17,354 nt of DNA from Gammaproteobacteria bacterium (GTDB lineage: Bacteria; Pseudomonadota; Gammaproteobacteria; Granulosicoccales; Granulosicoccaceae), in contig JAHQVR010000094.1 in assembly GCA_019634245.1 (NCBI GenBank), positions 1 through 17,354 on the forward strand. Direction: 5' to 3'. The translations under genes were made by a program, and so were the position numbers. Below the pieces are notes generated by a model. It was not told where the DNA came from. It made no database searches and saw only the letters and a program-made list of their open reading frames with translations. Positions 1-8,244 of this stretch are shown here, piece by piece (positions within the stretch are counted from its first letter, which is position 1; the number at the start of each line of letters is the position of its first letter).

Positions 1-419
1 CACTGCAGGCACATCCCCTGCGGCGAATTGAACAAAAAATGGGAGGAGCGTTTAGGCGGGTTACCTAAATCGAGCTGGTTGTGATGATCAGCGAACAAAG
101 CGGCCAGTAGGGACAAACTGCCAGTACGAGTACCAACGACAGAGCGGGGGTTGCTTTGCCTTGTTATGCCTTGTTTAACCGCAATGGTAGGGCGAAGTCC
201 GTCAATTCGCTCATAGCCTTGGTCTTCAGACAACTCTCCCAGCAAACCAATAGCTTGCAAGTAAGCCTGCCGGCCGGCCTGAAACAGAACATCAAAAGCC
301 AAAGACGATTTTCCTGAGCCACTAACACCGGTCACGACCGACAAGGCGTTGCAAGGAAAAAAGACATCGATGCTTTTAAGGTTGTGCCGCCTTGCCTGGT
401 GGACAACAATAGAATTCAT
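1..419 (-). CDS. UvrA-like ABC ATPase, N-terminal part (cut by window edge)
   Basis: About 139 N-terminal residues are visible and the gene runs off the left edge. It opens with MNSIVVHQARRHNLKSIDV, as UvrA proteins do, followed by a Walker A GVSGSGKSSLAFD (residues 31-43), a Q-loop region around RIDGLRPTIAVKQ (71-83) and NPRSVVGTRTG (90-100). This is the first nucleotide-binding domain of the UvrA family. The oddity is that LFADHH (109-113) leads within about 20 residues to HFLFNSPQGMCLQ and then a codon beginning TG. In full-length UvrA that FNSP..C..C zinc motif comes only after the first zinc module, the UvrB-binding domain and the insertion domain. So this is probably a short UvrA paralogue (class II/III, DrrC-like) rather than the repair UvrA. 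The start at 419 matches the family N-terminus but has no clear ribosome site; an in-frame ATG at 494 would add 25 residues. Confidence 0.85.
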   Translation of the reverse strand, partial: MNSIVVHQARRHNLKSIDVFFPCNALSVVTGVSGSGKSSLAFDVLFQAGRQAYLQAIGLLGELSEDQGYERIDGLRPTIAVKQGITRQSNPRSVVGTRTGSLSLLAALFADHHNQLDLGNPPKRSSHFLFNSPQGMCLQ

Positions 420-470
420 CAAAACGCCGAAGAGTGACCAGCATTCAATAATGCCACGCGATTTAGATTG

Positions 471-491
471 CCGAGACACTCCTCGTCCCGG
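471..491 (-). other. Possible hairpin between pckA and the uvrA-like gene
   Basis: CCGGGAC and GTCTCGG can pair across a 7-nt loop with one G-U pair, 18 nt after the pckA stop codon. There is no T-tract after it, so it is not a convincing intrinsic terminator. It could be an RNA-processing or pausing hairpin between two cotranscribed genes, or it could be chance. Confidence 0.25.
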
Positions 492-508
492 CATGAGGTC
501 TAAGCCTG

Positions 509-2134
509 CTAGAGCTGAGGTCCGGCAGATACCAACCGAGCACCACTAGGAGTGTCAGTGTATTGCTCAAAATTGTCGACAAACAAACTGGCAAGCTTCG
601 TTGCCGCATCGGTCCATTGGCTTTCATCAGCATATGTGGTCCGTGGATCCAGTAAATCCGAATCGACGCCCGGTAATTGAGTGGGAACCACTAAGTTGAA
701 CATTGGAATGGTTTGCGTGTCACTTTCATCAATACTGCCGTCGAGTATGGCGTCGATAATGGCCCGAGTTGCTTTGATCGAAATACGCTCGCCTGAGCCA
801 TTCCAGCCAGTGTTCACCAAATAGGCTTTCGCACCCGAAGCCTGCATGCGCCTGGACAATTCATCCGCATAGACGGTTGGATGCAAACTCAAGAAAGCTT
901 TTCCGAAACAGGCTGAAAACGTAGGCATTGGATCAGTGACACCGAGTTCAGTGCCGGCAAGCTTGGCAGTAAATCCTGACAGAAAATGATACCGAGTTTG
1001 CTCGGGCGTAAGTAACGATACCGCCGGCAAAACACCAAATGCATCGGCAGATAGAAAGATGACTTTCTTAGCGGCCGGCGCTCGCGATACGGGTTTAACA
1101 ATATTATCGATATGGTGGATTGGGTAGGTGACTCTGGTATTTTCTGTTTTAGAATTGTCATCAAAGTCTACGGTTCCGTCTTCACGAACCACTACGTTTT
1201 CGAGCAAGGCATCTCGTCGAATGGCACCGTAAATCTCTGGTTCAGCCTCTTCACTTAACGAGATGGTTTTCGCATAGCAACCGCCTTCAAAGTTGAAGAC
1301 GCCATCATCGTCCCAGCCATGTTCATCATCGCCAATGAGCTTACGCTTAGGATCGGTGGATAGAGTAGTTTTACCCGTACCAGACAAACCGAAAAAGACA
1401 GCCGTATCGCCCTTCTTTCCGACATTGGCCGAACAATGCATGGAGGCTATTCCCTGTAACGGAAGCAGAAAGTTCATGTATGAAAACATGCCTTTCTTCA
1501 TTTCACCACCGTACCAAGTTCCGCCGATAAGCTGTACTTTTTCCGTGAAGTTGAAGGCCACGAAGTTCTCGGAATTGAGCCCTTGGCTTTCCCAGTCAGG
1601 ATTAACTGCATTGGCTGCGTTCATCACAACAAAGTCTGGTTCGAATGTTGCGCATTCCTCCAAGCTAGGCCGAATGAACATGTTAGTGACAAAATGCGCT
1701 TGCCATGCAATAGCTGTCACAAAGCGCACAGCTAGGCGAGTGTTCTCATTAGCACCACAGTAGGCGTCCACCACAAACAAGCGTTGGTTTGATAAATGTT
1801 TGGCGGTCAGATTCTTTAGTGATACCCACACAGCCTCGCTGATGGGCTTGTTATCATTTTTGCCTTCCTCGCCTGCCCACCAAAGGGTGTCGCGAGTTAA
1901 GGTGTCTTCAACGATGTATTTATCTTTGGGACTACGGCCGGTAAATGCACCTGTATCCACGGCGACTGCGCCACTGGCCGTGACCATGCCCCGCTCAAGC
2001 CCATCAAGGCTCGGGTCTGTTTCTTCCGCAAAGAGCTTTTCGTAACTGGGGTTGTACACCACTTCCGGCGTCCCAGTTATGCCATAAATAGAAAGATCAG
2101 GAACCGTTGTCATAACGCGGGCTGAAACACTCAT
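509..2134 (-). CDS. pckA: Phosphoenolpyruvate carboxykinase (ATP)
   Basis: This cytosolic enzyme converts oxaloacetate and ATP to phosphoenolpyruvate, CO2 and ADP, the first committed step of gluconeogenesis. The family fingerprint is complete: [11 protein letters not shown] (about residues 65-75), [13 protein letters not shown] (205-217), the P-loop [10 protein letters not shown] (249-258) and the metal-binding [19 protein letters not shown] just after it. [16 protein letters not shown] and [12 protein letters not shown] follow. At 541 residues it has the usual full length. I chose the ATG at 2134 because GGAG lies 11 nt upstream. A GTG at 2146 is in frame and adds four residues, but the same GGAG abuts it and could not serve it. 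The gene is preceded by a 428-bp non-coding region with three small dyads and followed by the uvrA-like gene on the same strand. It has no evident link to the surface-protein genes. Confidence 0.97.
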   Translation of the reverse strand: MSVSARVMTTVPDLSIYGITGTPEVVYNPSYEKLFAEETDPSLDGLERGMVTASGAVAVDTGAFTGRSPKDKYIVEDTLTRDTLWWAGEEGKNDNKPISEAVWVSLKNLTAKHLSNQRLFVVDAYCGANENTRLAVRFVTAIAWQAHFVTNMFIRPSLEECATFEPDFVVMNAANAVNPDWESQGLNSENFVAFNFTEKVQLIGGTWYGGEMKKGMFSYMNFLLPLQGIASMHCSANVGKKGDTAVFFGLSGTGKTTLSTDPKRKLIGDDEHGWDDDGVFNFEGGCYAKTISLSEEAEPEIYGAIRRDALLENVVVREDGTVDFDDNSKTENTRVTYPIHHIDNIVKPVSRAPAAKKVIFLSADAFGVLPAVSLLTPEQTRYHFLSGFTAKLAGTELGVTDPMPTFSACFGKAFLSLHPTVYADELSRRMQASGAKAYLVNTGWNGSGERISIKATRAIIDAILDGSIDESDTQTIPMFNLVVPTQLPGVDSDLLDPRTTYADESQWTDAATKLASLFVDNFEQYTDTPSGARLVSAGPQL

Positions 2135-2211
2135 ATTCGAATCCACTCCGTTTCACCTGGATTAAGGCCCGCCCCGGCGGAACCTTTATGATTTTAAAAC
2201 GACACCTTTAG

Positions 2212-2242
2212 CGATACAGTATCGGCGTAAGTTCGGCGAACT
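2212..2242. promoter_or_regulatory. Pair of perfect 6-1-6 palindromes, candidate operator upstream of pckA
   Basis: CGATAC-A-GTATCG (2212-2224) and AGTTCG-G-CGAACT (2230-2242) are both perfect 13-bp dyads with centres 18 bp apart. The second overlaps a TATAGT that could be the pckA -10 box. That placement would suit repressor binding at the promoter. The two half-sites differ, so one protein need not bind both. This is inference from symmetry and position only. Confidence 0.35.
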
Positions 2243-2495
2243 ATACGCGAGAAAAAAGCCGGATAAAACAGCGTAAATTCGCATCATGGCTGTTTTTCCT
2301 GGCTCTATAATTCGGAGTTGAAAAAGCTGTAGTTTGACTACTTGCGCGTATCCACAGCCTGTAAAGAATTCATCAAGTACTACCGTGGTTTCACTGGCAA
2401 TATCCGATAATATGTGCGCAAAATCTCGTTTTTGTTGTATTTCTACCTAGGATTTATGTAGTTTCAATTCTTTTATAAATTTAGTGATAGCCCAC

Positions 2496-2536
2496 AAAAA
2501 AAAGCCCACATCGACGAAAAATCGATGTGGGCTTTT
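2496..2536 (-). terminator. Intrinsic terminator after the GEVED/TSP3 gene
   Basis: A perfect 14-bp stem, AAAGCCCACATCGA (2501-2514) with TCGATGTGGGCTTT (2522-2535), encloses a 7-nt loop. Read on the minus strand it runs into eight consecutive T. It begins about 25 nt after the stop codon of the gene ending at 2563. On the plus strand only four T follow, so it acts mainly on leftward transcription and insulates pckA. Confidence 0.92.
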
Positions 2537-2562
2537 AGCGTCAAGCCATCTGTCGAGAGCGC

Positions 2563-4278
2563 TTAGGCAATCGTCACAGCACGCCTACGTAGAAGTAAGC
2601 CTGCCACTGCAAGAAGAGCCATGAGCGGTAATACTGGTTCGCCGACTGCTCCTATCGTGCAGCCATTGACACCGGTCTGAATGATTTCTGCTGAATCACC
2701 GCCGGTCGTCCCACCATCGGTACTACCGTCGGTGCTACCAGTGTCTGTGCCACCATCTGAAGAACCGTCTGTGGAGCCATCAGTAGATCCACCACTCGTA
2801 CTGCCACCACCGGCAGAACCATCGGCATCCGCATCTTGAAAATCAGGCAGAAAGTCTTCATCGACATCAGGTAAGGCGCCTGTTGTGGTCAATGCATTTA
2901 CTGCATCATCAATGTAACCGTCACCGTTCACATCAGCATTGGAATCAACAGTTCCATTAGAGTCTGAGTCGGATCCACCTGCCTCTAGAATATCGCTGAT
3001 TCCATCATTGTCACTATCAAGATCAACGTAATCTCTGACACCATCAAGATCAGCGTCCGAGATAGCAAAAACAGGTATTCCTGAGTCTGGTTGAGTCTCC
3101 GCTGCATCGGCCATACCGTTAGCACCGAATACCTGACCACTATCAACTCGACCATTGTTATCTAAATCAAGGTCTCCCACATCCAAGGCTCCCACATTGC
3201 CTTCTCTGAGATCTGAAATACCGTCGTTGTCGCTATCTAGGTCAAGAAAATCTGGAACGCCATCACCATCAGTGTCTACAGGAGCATCTCCATTGCCAAT
3301 TTCGATGGCATCAGGAATTAAATCGTTGTCCGAATCCACATCGTTGCCGTTCAGGATGCCATCGCCATCTGAGTCAAAGTTGCCTTCAACGTCCGAGGTA
3401 GCCCCATCAGCGTCATCATCACCCGCTACTGCTTCACCATCGGCAACACCATCATCATTTGAATCTAAGTCGACATAGTCCGGAAAACCATCACCATCTG
3501 TATCCACAGGGTTTTGCGGGTCGTCACCGGCTTCTACGAAATCTGGTACGAAGTCATTGTCAGAGTCAAAGTCCAAATAGTCTGGAGTACCGTCGTTATC
3601 AGTATCCACGCTGGTGCCTTCCACTACGTCTGGGATACCATCGTTGTCGTTGTCTGGATCGATCTGATTCGGAATTTCATCACCATCGGTATCACTCAGA
3701 ATCTGCATCAGGTAGTCTTCCACTTCCCCGTCGCTTAGTTGTCCTGAGGGGTCCGCATTACCAAATGAATCTGAGGAAACTCGAATACGTAAATAAGTGG
3801 TGCCAAAATAATCGGTGGTAATGCCCCTTAGATCATTCCAGATAAGTTTCACCTTTTCATTATCAGCACCGGCAGGCAGCACGCCCGAGGCTGCTTCATC
3901 GGGTTCGAAGTTACCGTTACCATCAAAATCAACCCAACCTACGATGGTGACATCCGATGTGCCAGGGTTAGTGGCAAATACATTCACATCCCAAGCCTTG
4001 CCGTTCTGCACGAGAGTCGGAAACCCAAACACACCGTCTTCGTCATCAATTGCGTTAGCGGCACCGTTATCAGTGTCATCCAGATCAGCCAGAGGCCCAG
4101 CCACCGGTTCGTTGTCATCGGGAGATATCTCACCAAAATACGGAGCTCCTTCCACAACGGTATGACTGGCGGTGCCGTACGACAATGGCGCATCACCGGT
4201 GTCCACGGCTAGTGCCGACAAAGACAACGGCAGCAAAGCACAGGCGGAAGCTGCGGTGAAAATTCGAGATTTCAACAT
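2563..4278 (-). CDS. Exported GEVED-domain protein with TSP3 calcium repeats and C-terminal sorting tail
   Basis: The 571-residue product has a signal peptide (about 1-24, ending SALA) and then a GEVED domain (about 25-193), which starts with DTGDAPLSYGTA and ends SDGEVEDYLMQI. Residues 195-485 are Asp-rich thrombospondin type 3 repeats (DTDGDGxPD, DLDSDNDGI). A Ser/Thr/Gly/Asp linker (about 488-530) follows. The C-terminus has NGCTIG at 538-543, a hydrophobic stretch (about 547-563) and RRR, like the Cys-containing sorting tails of the MYXO-CTERM and Synerg-CTERM type. GEVED and TSP3 modules are known from surface and secreted proteins; calcium binding is expected from the family. The start has AGGA 7 nt before the ATG. 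It follows the fusion gene by 125 bp and has its own terminator. Ligand and role are unknown. Confidence 0.9.
   Translation of the reverse strand: MLKSRIFTAASACALLPLSLSALAVDTGDAPLSYGTASHTVVEGAPYFGEISPDDNEPVAGPLADLDDTDNGAANAIDDEDGVFGFPTLVQNGKAWDVNVFATNPGTSDVTIVGWVDFDGNGNFEPDEAASGVLPAGADNEKVKLIWNDLRGITTDYFGTTYLRIRVSSDSFGNADPSGQLSDGEVEDYLMQILSDTDGDEIPNQIDPDNDNDGIPDVVEGTSVDTDNDGTPDYLDFDSDNDFVPDFVEAGDDPQNPVDTDGDGFPDYVDLDSNDDGVADGEAVAGDDDADGATSDVEGNFDSDGDGILNGNDVDSDNDLIPDAIEIGNGDAPVDTDGDGVPDFLDLDSDNDGISDLREGNVGALDVGDLDLDNNGRVDSGQVFGANGMADAAETQPDSGIPVFAISDADLDGVRDYVDLDSDNDGISDILEAGGSDSDSNGTVDSNADVNGDGYIDDAVNALTTTGALPDVDEDFLPDFQDADADGSAGGGSTSGGSTDGSTDGSSDGGTDTGSTDGSTDGGTTGGDSAEIIQTGVNGCTIGAVGEPVLPLMALLAVAGLLLRRRAVTIA
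2566..2664 (-). other. C-terminal membrane-sorting tail (GC motif, helix, Arg cluster)
   Basis: The last 33 residues hold GC-TIG, a hydrophobic helix and RRR. The same three-part layout ends the TSP3 protein at 8245-11277 and sits inside the fusion protein at 4404-6935. Related signals are cut by intramembrane proteases near the Cys and the protein is then anchored or released. The particular family here is not certain. Confidence 0.6.
2689..2817 (-). repeat. Low-complexity Ser/Thr/Gly/Asp linker in the GEVED/TSP3 protein
   Basis: About 43 residues made of tandem units such as GSTDGSTDG and GGTDTGSTDG lie between the calcium repeats and the membrane tail. This is probably a flexible stalk that lifts the repeat rod off the membrane. 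Such coding repeats tend to change length between strains. Confidence 0.65.
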
Positions 4279-4299
4279 ATGTATGTCCTAGAGTTTCTA

Positions 4300-4317
4300 A
4301 TGCACGAAAACGTGCAT
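4300..4317 (-). promoter_or_regulatory. Stem-loop in the 5' leader of the GEVED/TSP3 gene
   Basis: ATGCACG and CGTGCAT flank a 4-nt loop (UUUU in the transcript), about 22 nt before the start codon at 4278. No T-tract follows on either strand, so a terminator role is unlikely. It may stabilise the mRNA or affect translation. Confidence 0.4.
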
Positions 4318-4391
4318 CCTTTAGATTCTTGAAATACTAACAGGGGCAGTTACACGCGAGGTTGACCAACTTCACTGTTCTAGAGGTCGCT

Positions 4392-4404
4392 GCCTAAGTT
4401 AGGC
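4392..4404. repeat. 6-1-6 palindrome at the stop codon of the fusion gene
   Basis: GCCTAA-G-TTAGGC is a perfect dyad that touches the TAG stop at 4404-4406. It lacks a T-tract. No clear intrinsic terminator is seen between this gene and the next, so read-through is possible. Confidence 0.35.
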
Positions 4405-6935
4405 TACTGAAGTAACAATTCGACACGTTCGTGATCCATGTCCGAATTTGCATTTTCTAACGGTTGTGTGTCGCCATAGGCCTGTGCCAGCAACCGTGTC
4501 GAATCAATCCCTTTTTGCAATAACGCACGAACTACGGCGAGGGTACGTTTTCTCGACAGCAAGAGATTTTGTCGAGGGTCTCCCTCAAGACGCGTGTGAG
4601 AGGTAACCACGAGGCGCATGTCCGGATTATCACTGAGGATTTGTACTACCTGACTGAGCGTTGAATCAGCAGACTCAATAATCTCTGCTGAATTTTCAAC
4701 AAAAGCAATGGATCGCACCACCCCACCAATCAACGTGCAGCCGGTAATGTCTACAATGACCGCCGGAGGAGACTGTTGACACTGATCATCGACATCGGGA
4801 AATCCATCCGCATCTGAGTCAACGCTCTGATCCACCGGTGTGCTCTCTTCTGCGGCCGGCCTAGCTTGTGTTTCTTCTCGCGGAACAATCAATGTATCGG
4901 GTACGTCTTCAACCGACTGAATGACGAGTGGTTCCGCAATGGCATCGGTATCTTCAATTACGATGGGTTCTTTAGATTGTGTCGGCGATGTTACTGCTTC
5001 GGTGGTTTGATCGGTTGCGGTTCCACCGGCAGTTTCAATGTCTACCAGCTCGCCACCTTCGGTTGCGAGTGTTTCTGAATCTGCTGCCAATTCAACAGAT
5101 TTACTTGCTAGTGGTACAGAATCTTGTGTTTGTTCCGCACTACCCGTTACTCGGGGTTCCGCGTCCAGTGAAGATTCAACGGCGGCGGTCTCAAGAGGTT
5201 CCGATTCGGTAGATGATTCAATGCCAACCTTTGCTATTGGAGCAGAGACGCGCCGCTGACCTAGGCGATACAAAACGCTAAATTCTGCATGGCTGACATC
5301 AACATCATGCCCACTCCACTCAGCTCGCAAACCCCATCGAGAATTCAATGCATAATCGACACCCACCCCAACGACAAAATGATAATCGTTGTCTCGAACA
5401 ACCGCCAAGTCTCCTGAATTAAATAGAGCACCTACACCCATTCGGCCAAAACCTGTCAGCCTGTGGTGTTTAAGCTGATACACACCGGAAAGATCTGCGA
5501 GTTGATAGCCTAACTCACGACTATCATTGAAGGTGACGACACCAAGATCTGCGATACGCCCTTCCATGGAGAGATTCGGGTGTAATCCCAACCCCAGGGT
5601 CAACTGACCGGCAGATCCTTGCGATGACGACACCGACTGACCTTGATTGCTAGGCTCAACATCAAACAGGCCTACCCCTAAACCCGCACCGAAGTGGACA
5701 GTTGGCGCAACCAAATTACCTGGGCCAGCCTGAGTTGCACAACCGGACAGTGTGAGTAACAGGCCTGCACCAAGGACTAGCTTGCGAGTCGTTCTTGTTC
5801 TTCGCAAGAGCACCAGAAAACCTGCGACCAGCAAAAACACAAAGGAAAAGTCACGCGACGAATCAGCAGTATTTACAAAAGCACTACAGCCAAAGACACT
5901 ACCCTCTCGACCAACTTCAATCGGGCTTTCACCCGACCCGGCATTCTCAGCACCATCCTGGGACCCATTCTGACCTGAGCCTTCGTTTGCACCACCGTCG
6001 CCTGCATCGCTGGTGCCGTCGCCAGAACCAGTTCCGGGTACAAACCCTTCTTCACTATCTGGCACCCCATCACCGTCACTGTCCAAGTCGATATGGTTAG
6101 GCAGTCCATCACCATCAGAATCAGCTTGAGAAAAATCGCTGGCATAGGAGTCGAACAAACCATCGCCGTTATTATCAACAAAGACGTCAATGCGGCCATC
6201 ATTGTCCACATCTTCGAAGCTAGATTCCAAGCGATCAGACAATCCGTCATTGTCACTGTCGATGTCCCGAAAATCGAACTGTCCGTCTGCATCCGTGTCG
6301 CGAGTTTCGATAGGAAACTGAATTAAGGTGTCATTGAGACCATCTCCATTGACATCGCGAAAGAAATCAATGCGAGCATCTCGATCTGAATCGGTTCGGC
6401 CCAATTCAATTAAGTCTGGCAGCCCATCGTTGTCAGAATCCAAATCATACTGATCGACAACACCATCGCCGTCATCATCACCTACTCCCACCATAGATTG
6501 GCCAGAATCAGGTGCGCTTTCCAAAAGGTCGGCCAGCCCATTAGCGCCGAGAAAAACGTCGTTATCGAGAAAACCATCATTGTTCGCATCTAGCTGTAGT
6601 AACAGTGATCGGTCGCTGACGGCCTCAGTGAGATCCGTTATCCCATCGTTATCAGAATCAAGATCAAGACAATTGACAACACCATCGGCATCATTATCGC
6701 CAAGTCCCTCAATGCTGTCTTCGATACCATCATTGTCATCATCGACATCGACATCATCTGGAATACCATCACCGTCAAAATCACCGCCACTGGCATCACG
6801 TACACCGAAGCGCTCAGCGAACGCCATCGACATCGTTGGAGACGGTAGGCTCATGGCATTGGGTGTCGCAACCGAAGGCGTGTAAACGCCAACGAGCAAC
6901 AAACTAAACCCAACTGCAACTATCCGAACATTCAT
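4404..6935 (-). CDS. Fused TSP3 calcium-repeat protein and OmpA-family lipoprotein (polyprotein-like)
   Basis: 843 residues from the ATG at 6935. A signal peptide (about 1-26) is followed by TSP3 repeats (about 50-300), a Gly/Ser/Asp linker, then FGCSAF (Cys350), a hydrophobic helix (about 363-377) and RRTRTTRK, which is a complete sorting tail. It does not stop. The frame continues into LVLGAGLLLTLSGC, a textbook lipoprotein signal with its Cys at 399. A small OmpA-like barrel domain (about 405-560), a Glu/Ser/Thr-rich linker (565-705), an OprF-type DSDADGFPDVDDQC loop and an OmpA peptidoglycan-binding-like domain (735-843) follow. In that last domain the usual HTD motif is HTR, so binding of diaminopimelate may be lost. 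An in-frame TTG at 6977 would add 14 residues. Alternatively the second half may start separately at GTG 5813 or TTG 5807. The gene lies between a terminator and the GEVED gene, so it needs its own promoter, which I could not identify. Confidence 0.85.
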   Translation of the reverse strand: MNVRIVAVGFSLLLVGVYTPSVATPNAMSLPSPTMSMAFAERFGVRDASGGDFDGDGIPDDVDVDDDNDGIEDSIEGLGDNDADGVVNCLDLDSDNDGITDLTEAVSDRSLLLQLDANNDGFLDNDVFLGANGLADLLESAPDSGQSMVGVGDDDGDGVVDQYDLDSDNDGLPDLIELGRTDSDRDARIDFFRDVNGDGLNDTLIQFPIETRDTDADGQFDFRDIDSDNDGLSDRLESSFEDVDNDGRIDVFVDNNGDGLFDSYASDFSQADSDGDGLPNHIDLDSDGDGVPDSEEGFVPGTGSGDGTSDAGDGGANEGSGQNGSQDGAENAGSGESPIEVGREGSVFGCSAFVNTADSSRDFSFVFLLVAGFLVLLRRTRTTRKLVLGAGLLLTLSGCATQAGPGNLVAPTVHFGAGLGVGLFDVEPSNQGQSVSSSQGSAGQLTLGLGLHPNLSMEGRIADLGVVTFNDSRELGYQLADLSGVYQLKHHRLTGFGRMGVGALFNSGDLAVVRDNDYHFVVGVGVDYALNSRWGLRAEWSGHDVDVSHAEFSVLYRLGQRRVSAPIAKVGIESSTESEPLETAAVESSLDAEPRVTGSAEQTQDSVPLASKSVELAADSETLATEGGELVDIETAGGTATDQTTEAVTSPTQSKEPIVIEDTDAIAEPLVIQSVEDVPDTLIVPREETQARPAAEESTPVDQSVDSDADGFPDVDDQCQQSPPAVIVDITGCTLIGGVVRSIAFVENSAEIIESADSTLSQVVQILSDNPDMRLVVTSHTRLEGDPRQNLLLSRKRTLAVVRALLQKGIDSTRLLAQAYGDTQPLENANSDMDHERVELLLQ
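5739..5888 (-). other. Junction: internal sorting tail followed by internal lipoprotein signal
   Basis: From the first Cys (FGC) to the lipobox Cys (LSGC) the fusion carries an end signal and a start signal back to back: helix, RRTRTTRK, second hydrophobic stretch, lipobox. Candidate internal starts are GTG at 5813 and TTG at 5807; neither has a strong ribosome site. No stop codon is present in frame. Confidence 0.7.
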
Positions 6936-7033
6936 GAACAGAAGTATGCCCGAAAAAAACCAGTCTTCGGCGGTCAAAACGGCTGATCACTGTTAGCAAA
7001 TGTAGATAGTGTCTGAATAAGTTAGCCAGTTCG

Positions 7034-7068
7034 CATAAAAAAAGGCTGTCCACTGGACAGCCTTTCTT
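7034..7068 (-). terminator. Intrinsic terminator after the OmpA-family lipoprotein gene
   Basis: AAAGGCTGTC (7041-7050) pairs with GACAGCCTTT (7056-7065), with further pairing possible inside the 5-nt loop. On the minus strand the stem is followed by seven T. It lies about 50 nt after the stop of the gene ending at 7116 and separates the upstream transcript from the fusion gene. Confidence 0.92.
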
Positions 7069-7115
7069 TACTTGACGGTTATCGCCAATTACAGGCGTTG
7101 AGTCAAACCGAGGCG

Positions 7116-8237
7116 CTAATTGAGAACCAAAAATTCCACGCGGCGATTTTGGGCTCGCCCTTCAGCGGTTGCATTGCTGGCAATGGGTTTCGATTCTCCG
7201 TGCGCTCGCGGCTGTAACCTGCCACCAGCAATGCCGCGATTTACAAGATATCGAGCCACTGCTATCGCCCGGCGTTTGGAGAGCTGCAAATTCGAATCAG
7301 CCGCGCCCTGATTGTCCGTATGGGCCTCGATAGACACTCGAACATTAGGATACTGAGTGAGTACATTCGCTACGCCTTGGAGTACTTCTTCCGCACTGGC
7401 CGTTAAAGCATCTGAACCTGAAGAAAAATTAACGCCTTCGATGGCACCACCGAAAATTTCACATCCGGTGTCATCTACGGGCATCCCGACGGGTGTTCCA
7501 GGACACTGATCGACAGCATTAGCCACAGAATCGCCATCGCTATCCAACGGTTCTCGAGTTATCGGTTCCACAGGTTCCGCAGCTTTTGCTTCAGCTTCTT
7601 CGGCTGCCGCAGTGGCGGCTGTTGAAACGGCCGGTGCGCCACTGGATACATCACCAAATCGATAGACCAGTCCCAACTGTGCATACTGTGCATCTGCATC
7701 GTGTGATACCACTTCGGCACGAACACCCAGACCATTGGCTAGGCCATACTCAACACCACCACCAAACATCAGATGGGCATTGTTAACCCGTTCCCAAGGC
7801 ACCGAATCGTCGACTTCATTGTCCATGAATCCAACACCTAACCGACCAAACACAGAGAAACCTTCCCGACGTCCACGATCTTCGCTGTCATTGAGAAAGT
7901 AACCGATCGCAGAAACTCCACCAACGGTGTAACCCACTGGTTCATCATTACTTAGAGTGGCTTCACCCAAACTAGCCAAATGCCCTTCGAGTGAAAACCG
8001 ATTGCTGATGTCGTAACCAATAGCAACGCTGCCACCAGAACTAGCGGTTTCATCAACCTCAAGATTAGACTCATCCGTATCTGGTTCTAGCTTACTCGCC
8101 AAACCACCAATACCCACATAGAAGCGACCATCATGGTCGCTTCCACCACTCACAGACGATCCTATATTCAGGATCCCGCAGCCCGAGAGTGCGGTGGCCG
8201 CCATGGCCATTGCAAAAGGACTGACGATTCTCATCAT
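7116..8237 (-). CDS. OmpA/OprF-family outer-membrane lipoprotein
   Basis: 373 residues from the ATG at 8237. The short signal ends in the lipobox ALSGC (Cys20). The residue after it is Gly, not Asp, which predicts outer-membrane sorting. Residues about 35-197 form an OmpA-like beta-barrel domain with alternating segments such as FGRLGVGFMDN and VEYGLANGLGVRAEV. An Ala/Glu linker and a calcium-type loop (DSDGDSVANAVDQCPGTP, about 232-250) lead to a canonical OmpA C-terminal domain with IEAHTDNQG, LSKRRA and GRAQNRRVEF. The Asp and Arg that bind peptidoglycan are present. Its role is to link the outer membrane to peptidoglycan. The start lies 7 nt after the TAA of the large TSP3 gene, so the two are probably cotranslated. 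An ATG at 8270 would add 11 charged residues and overlap that gene. Confidence 0.92.
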   Translation of the reverse strand: MMRIVSPFAMAMAATALSGCGILNIGSSVSGGSDHDGRFYVGIGGLASKLEPDTDESNLEVDETASSGGSVAIGYDISNRFSLEGHLASLGEATLSNDEPVGYTVGGVSAIGYFLNDSEDRGRREGFSVFGRLGVGFMDNEVDDSVPWERVNNAHLMFGGGVEYGLANGLGVRAEVVSHDADAQYAQLGLVYRFGDVSSGAPAVSTAATAAAEEAEAKAAEPVEPITREPLDSDGDSVANAVDQCPGTPVGMPVDDTGCEIFGGAIEGVNFSSGSDALTASAEEVLQGVANVLTQYPNVRVSIEAHTDNQGAADSNLQLSKRRAIAVARYLVNRGIAGGRLQPRAHGESKPIASNATAEGRAQNRRVEFLVLN

Positions 8238-8244
8238 TGATCGT

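Larger units (their letters stand above)
2135..2562. other. Non-coding region upstream of pckA
   Basis: This gap holds the pckA 5' region and, at its right end, the terminator of the GEVED/TSP3 gene. I see no credible coding frame. It contains three short inverted repeats: CGATAC-A-GTATCG at 2212-2224, AGTTCG-G-CGAACT at 2230-2242 and GTAGT-TTG-ACTAC at 2329-2341. A TATAGT hexamer (minus strand, 2245-2240) could be a -10 element. The hexamer 17 nt upstream of it is TTTTAT, a poor -35, so any promoter there may need an activator. Confidence 0.6.

Noticed and set aside
889..1164. A second minus-strand frame inside pckA
   Set aside because: It is out of frame with a complete conserved enzyme and shows no motif.
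1293..2045. Plus-strand frames opposite pckA
   Set aside because: The minus strand encodes a full, motif-complete PEP carboxykinase; the opposite frames have no recognisable features.
2329..2341. Inverted repeat GTAGT-TTG-ACTAC as a possible operator
   Set aside because: Only 5-bp arms and about 90 bp upstream of the better pair; too weak to list as a site on its own.
7116..8237. Possibility that the TSP3-like loop before the OmpA domain marks a second fusion
   Set aside because: A DxDGDxxxxxxDxCP loop before the OmpA domain is normal in OprF-type proteins.
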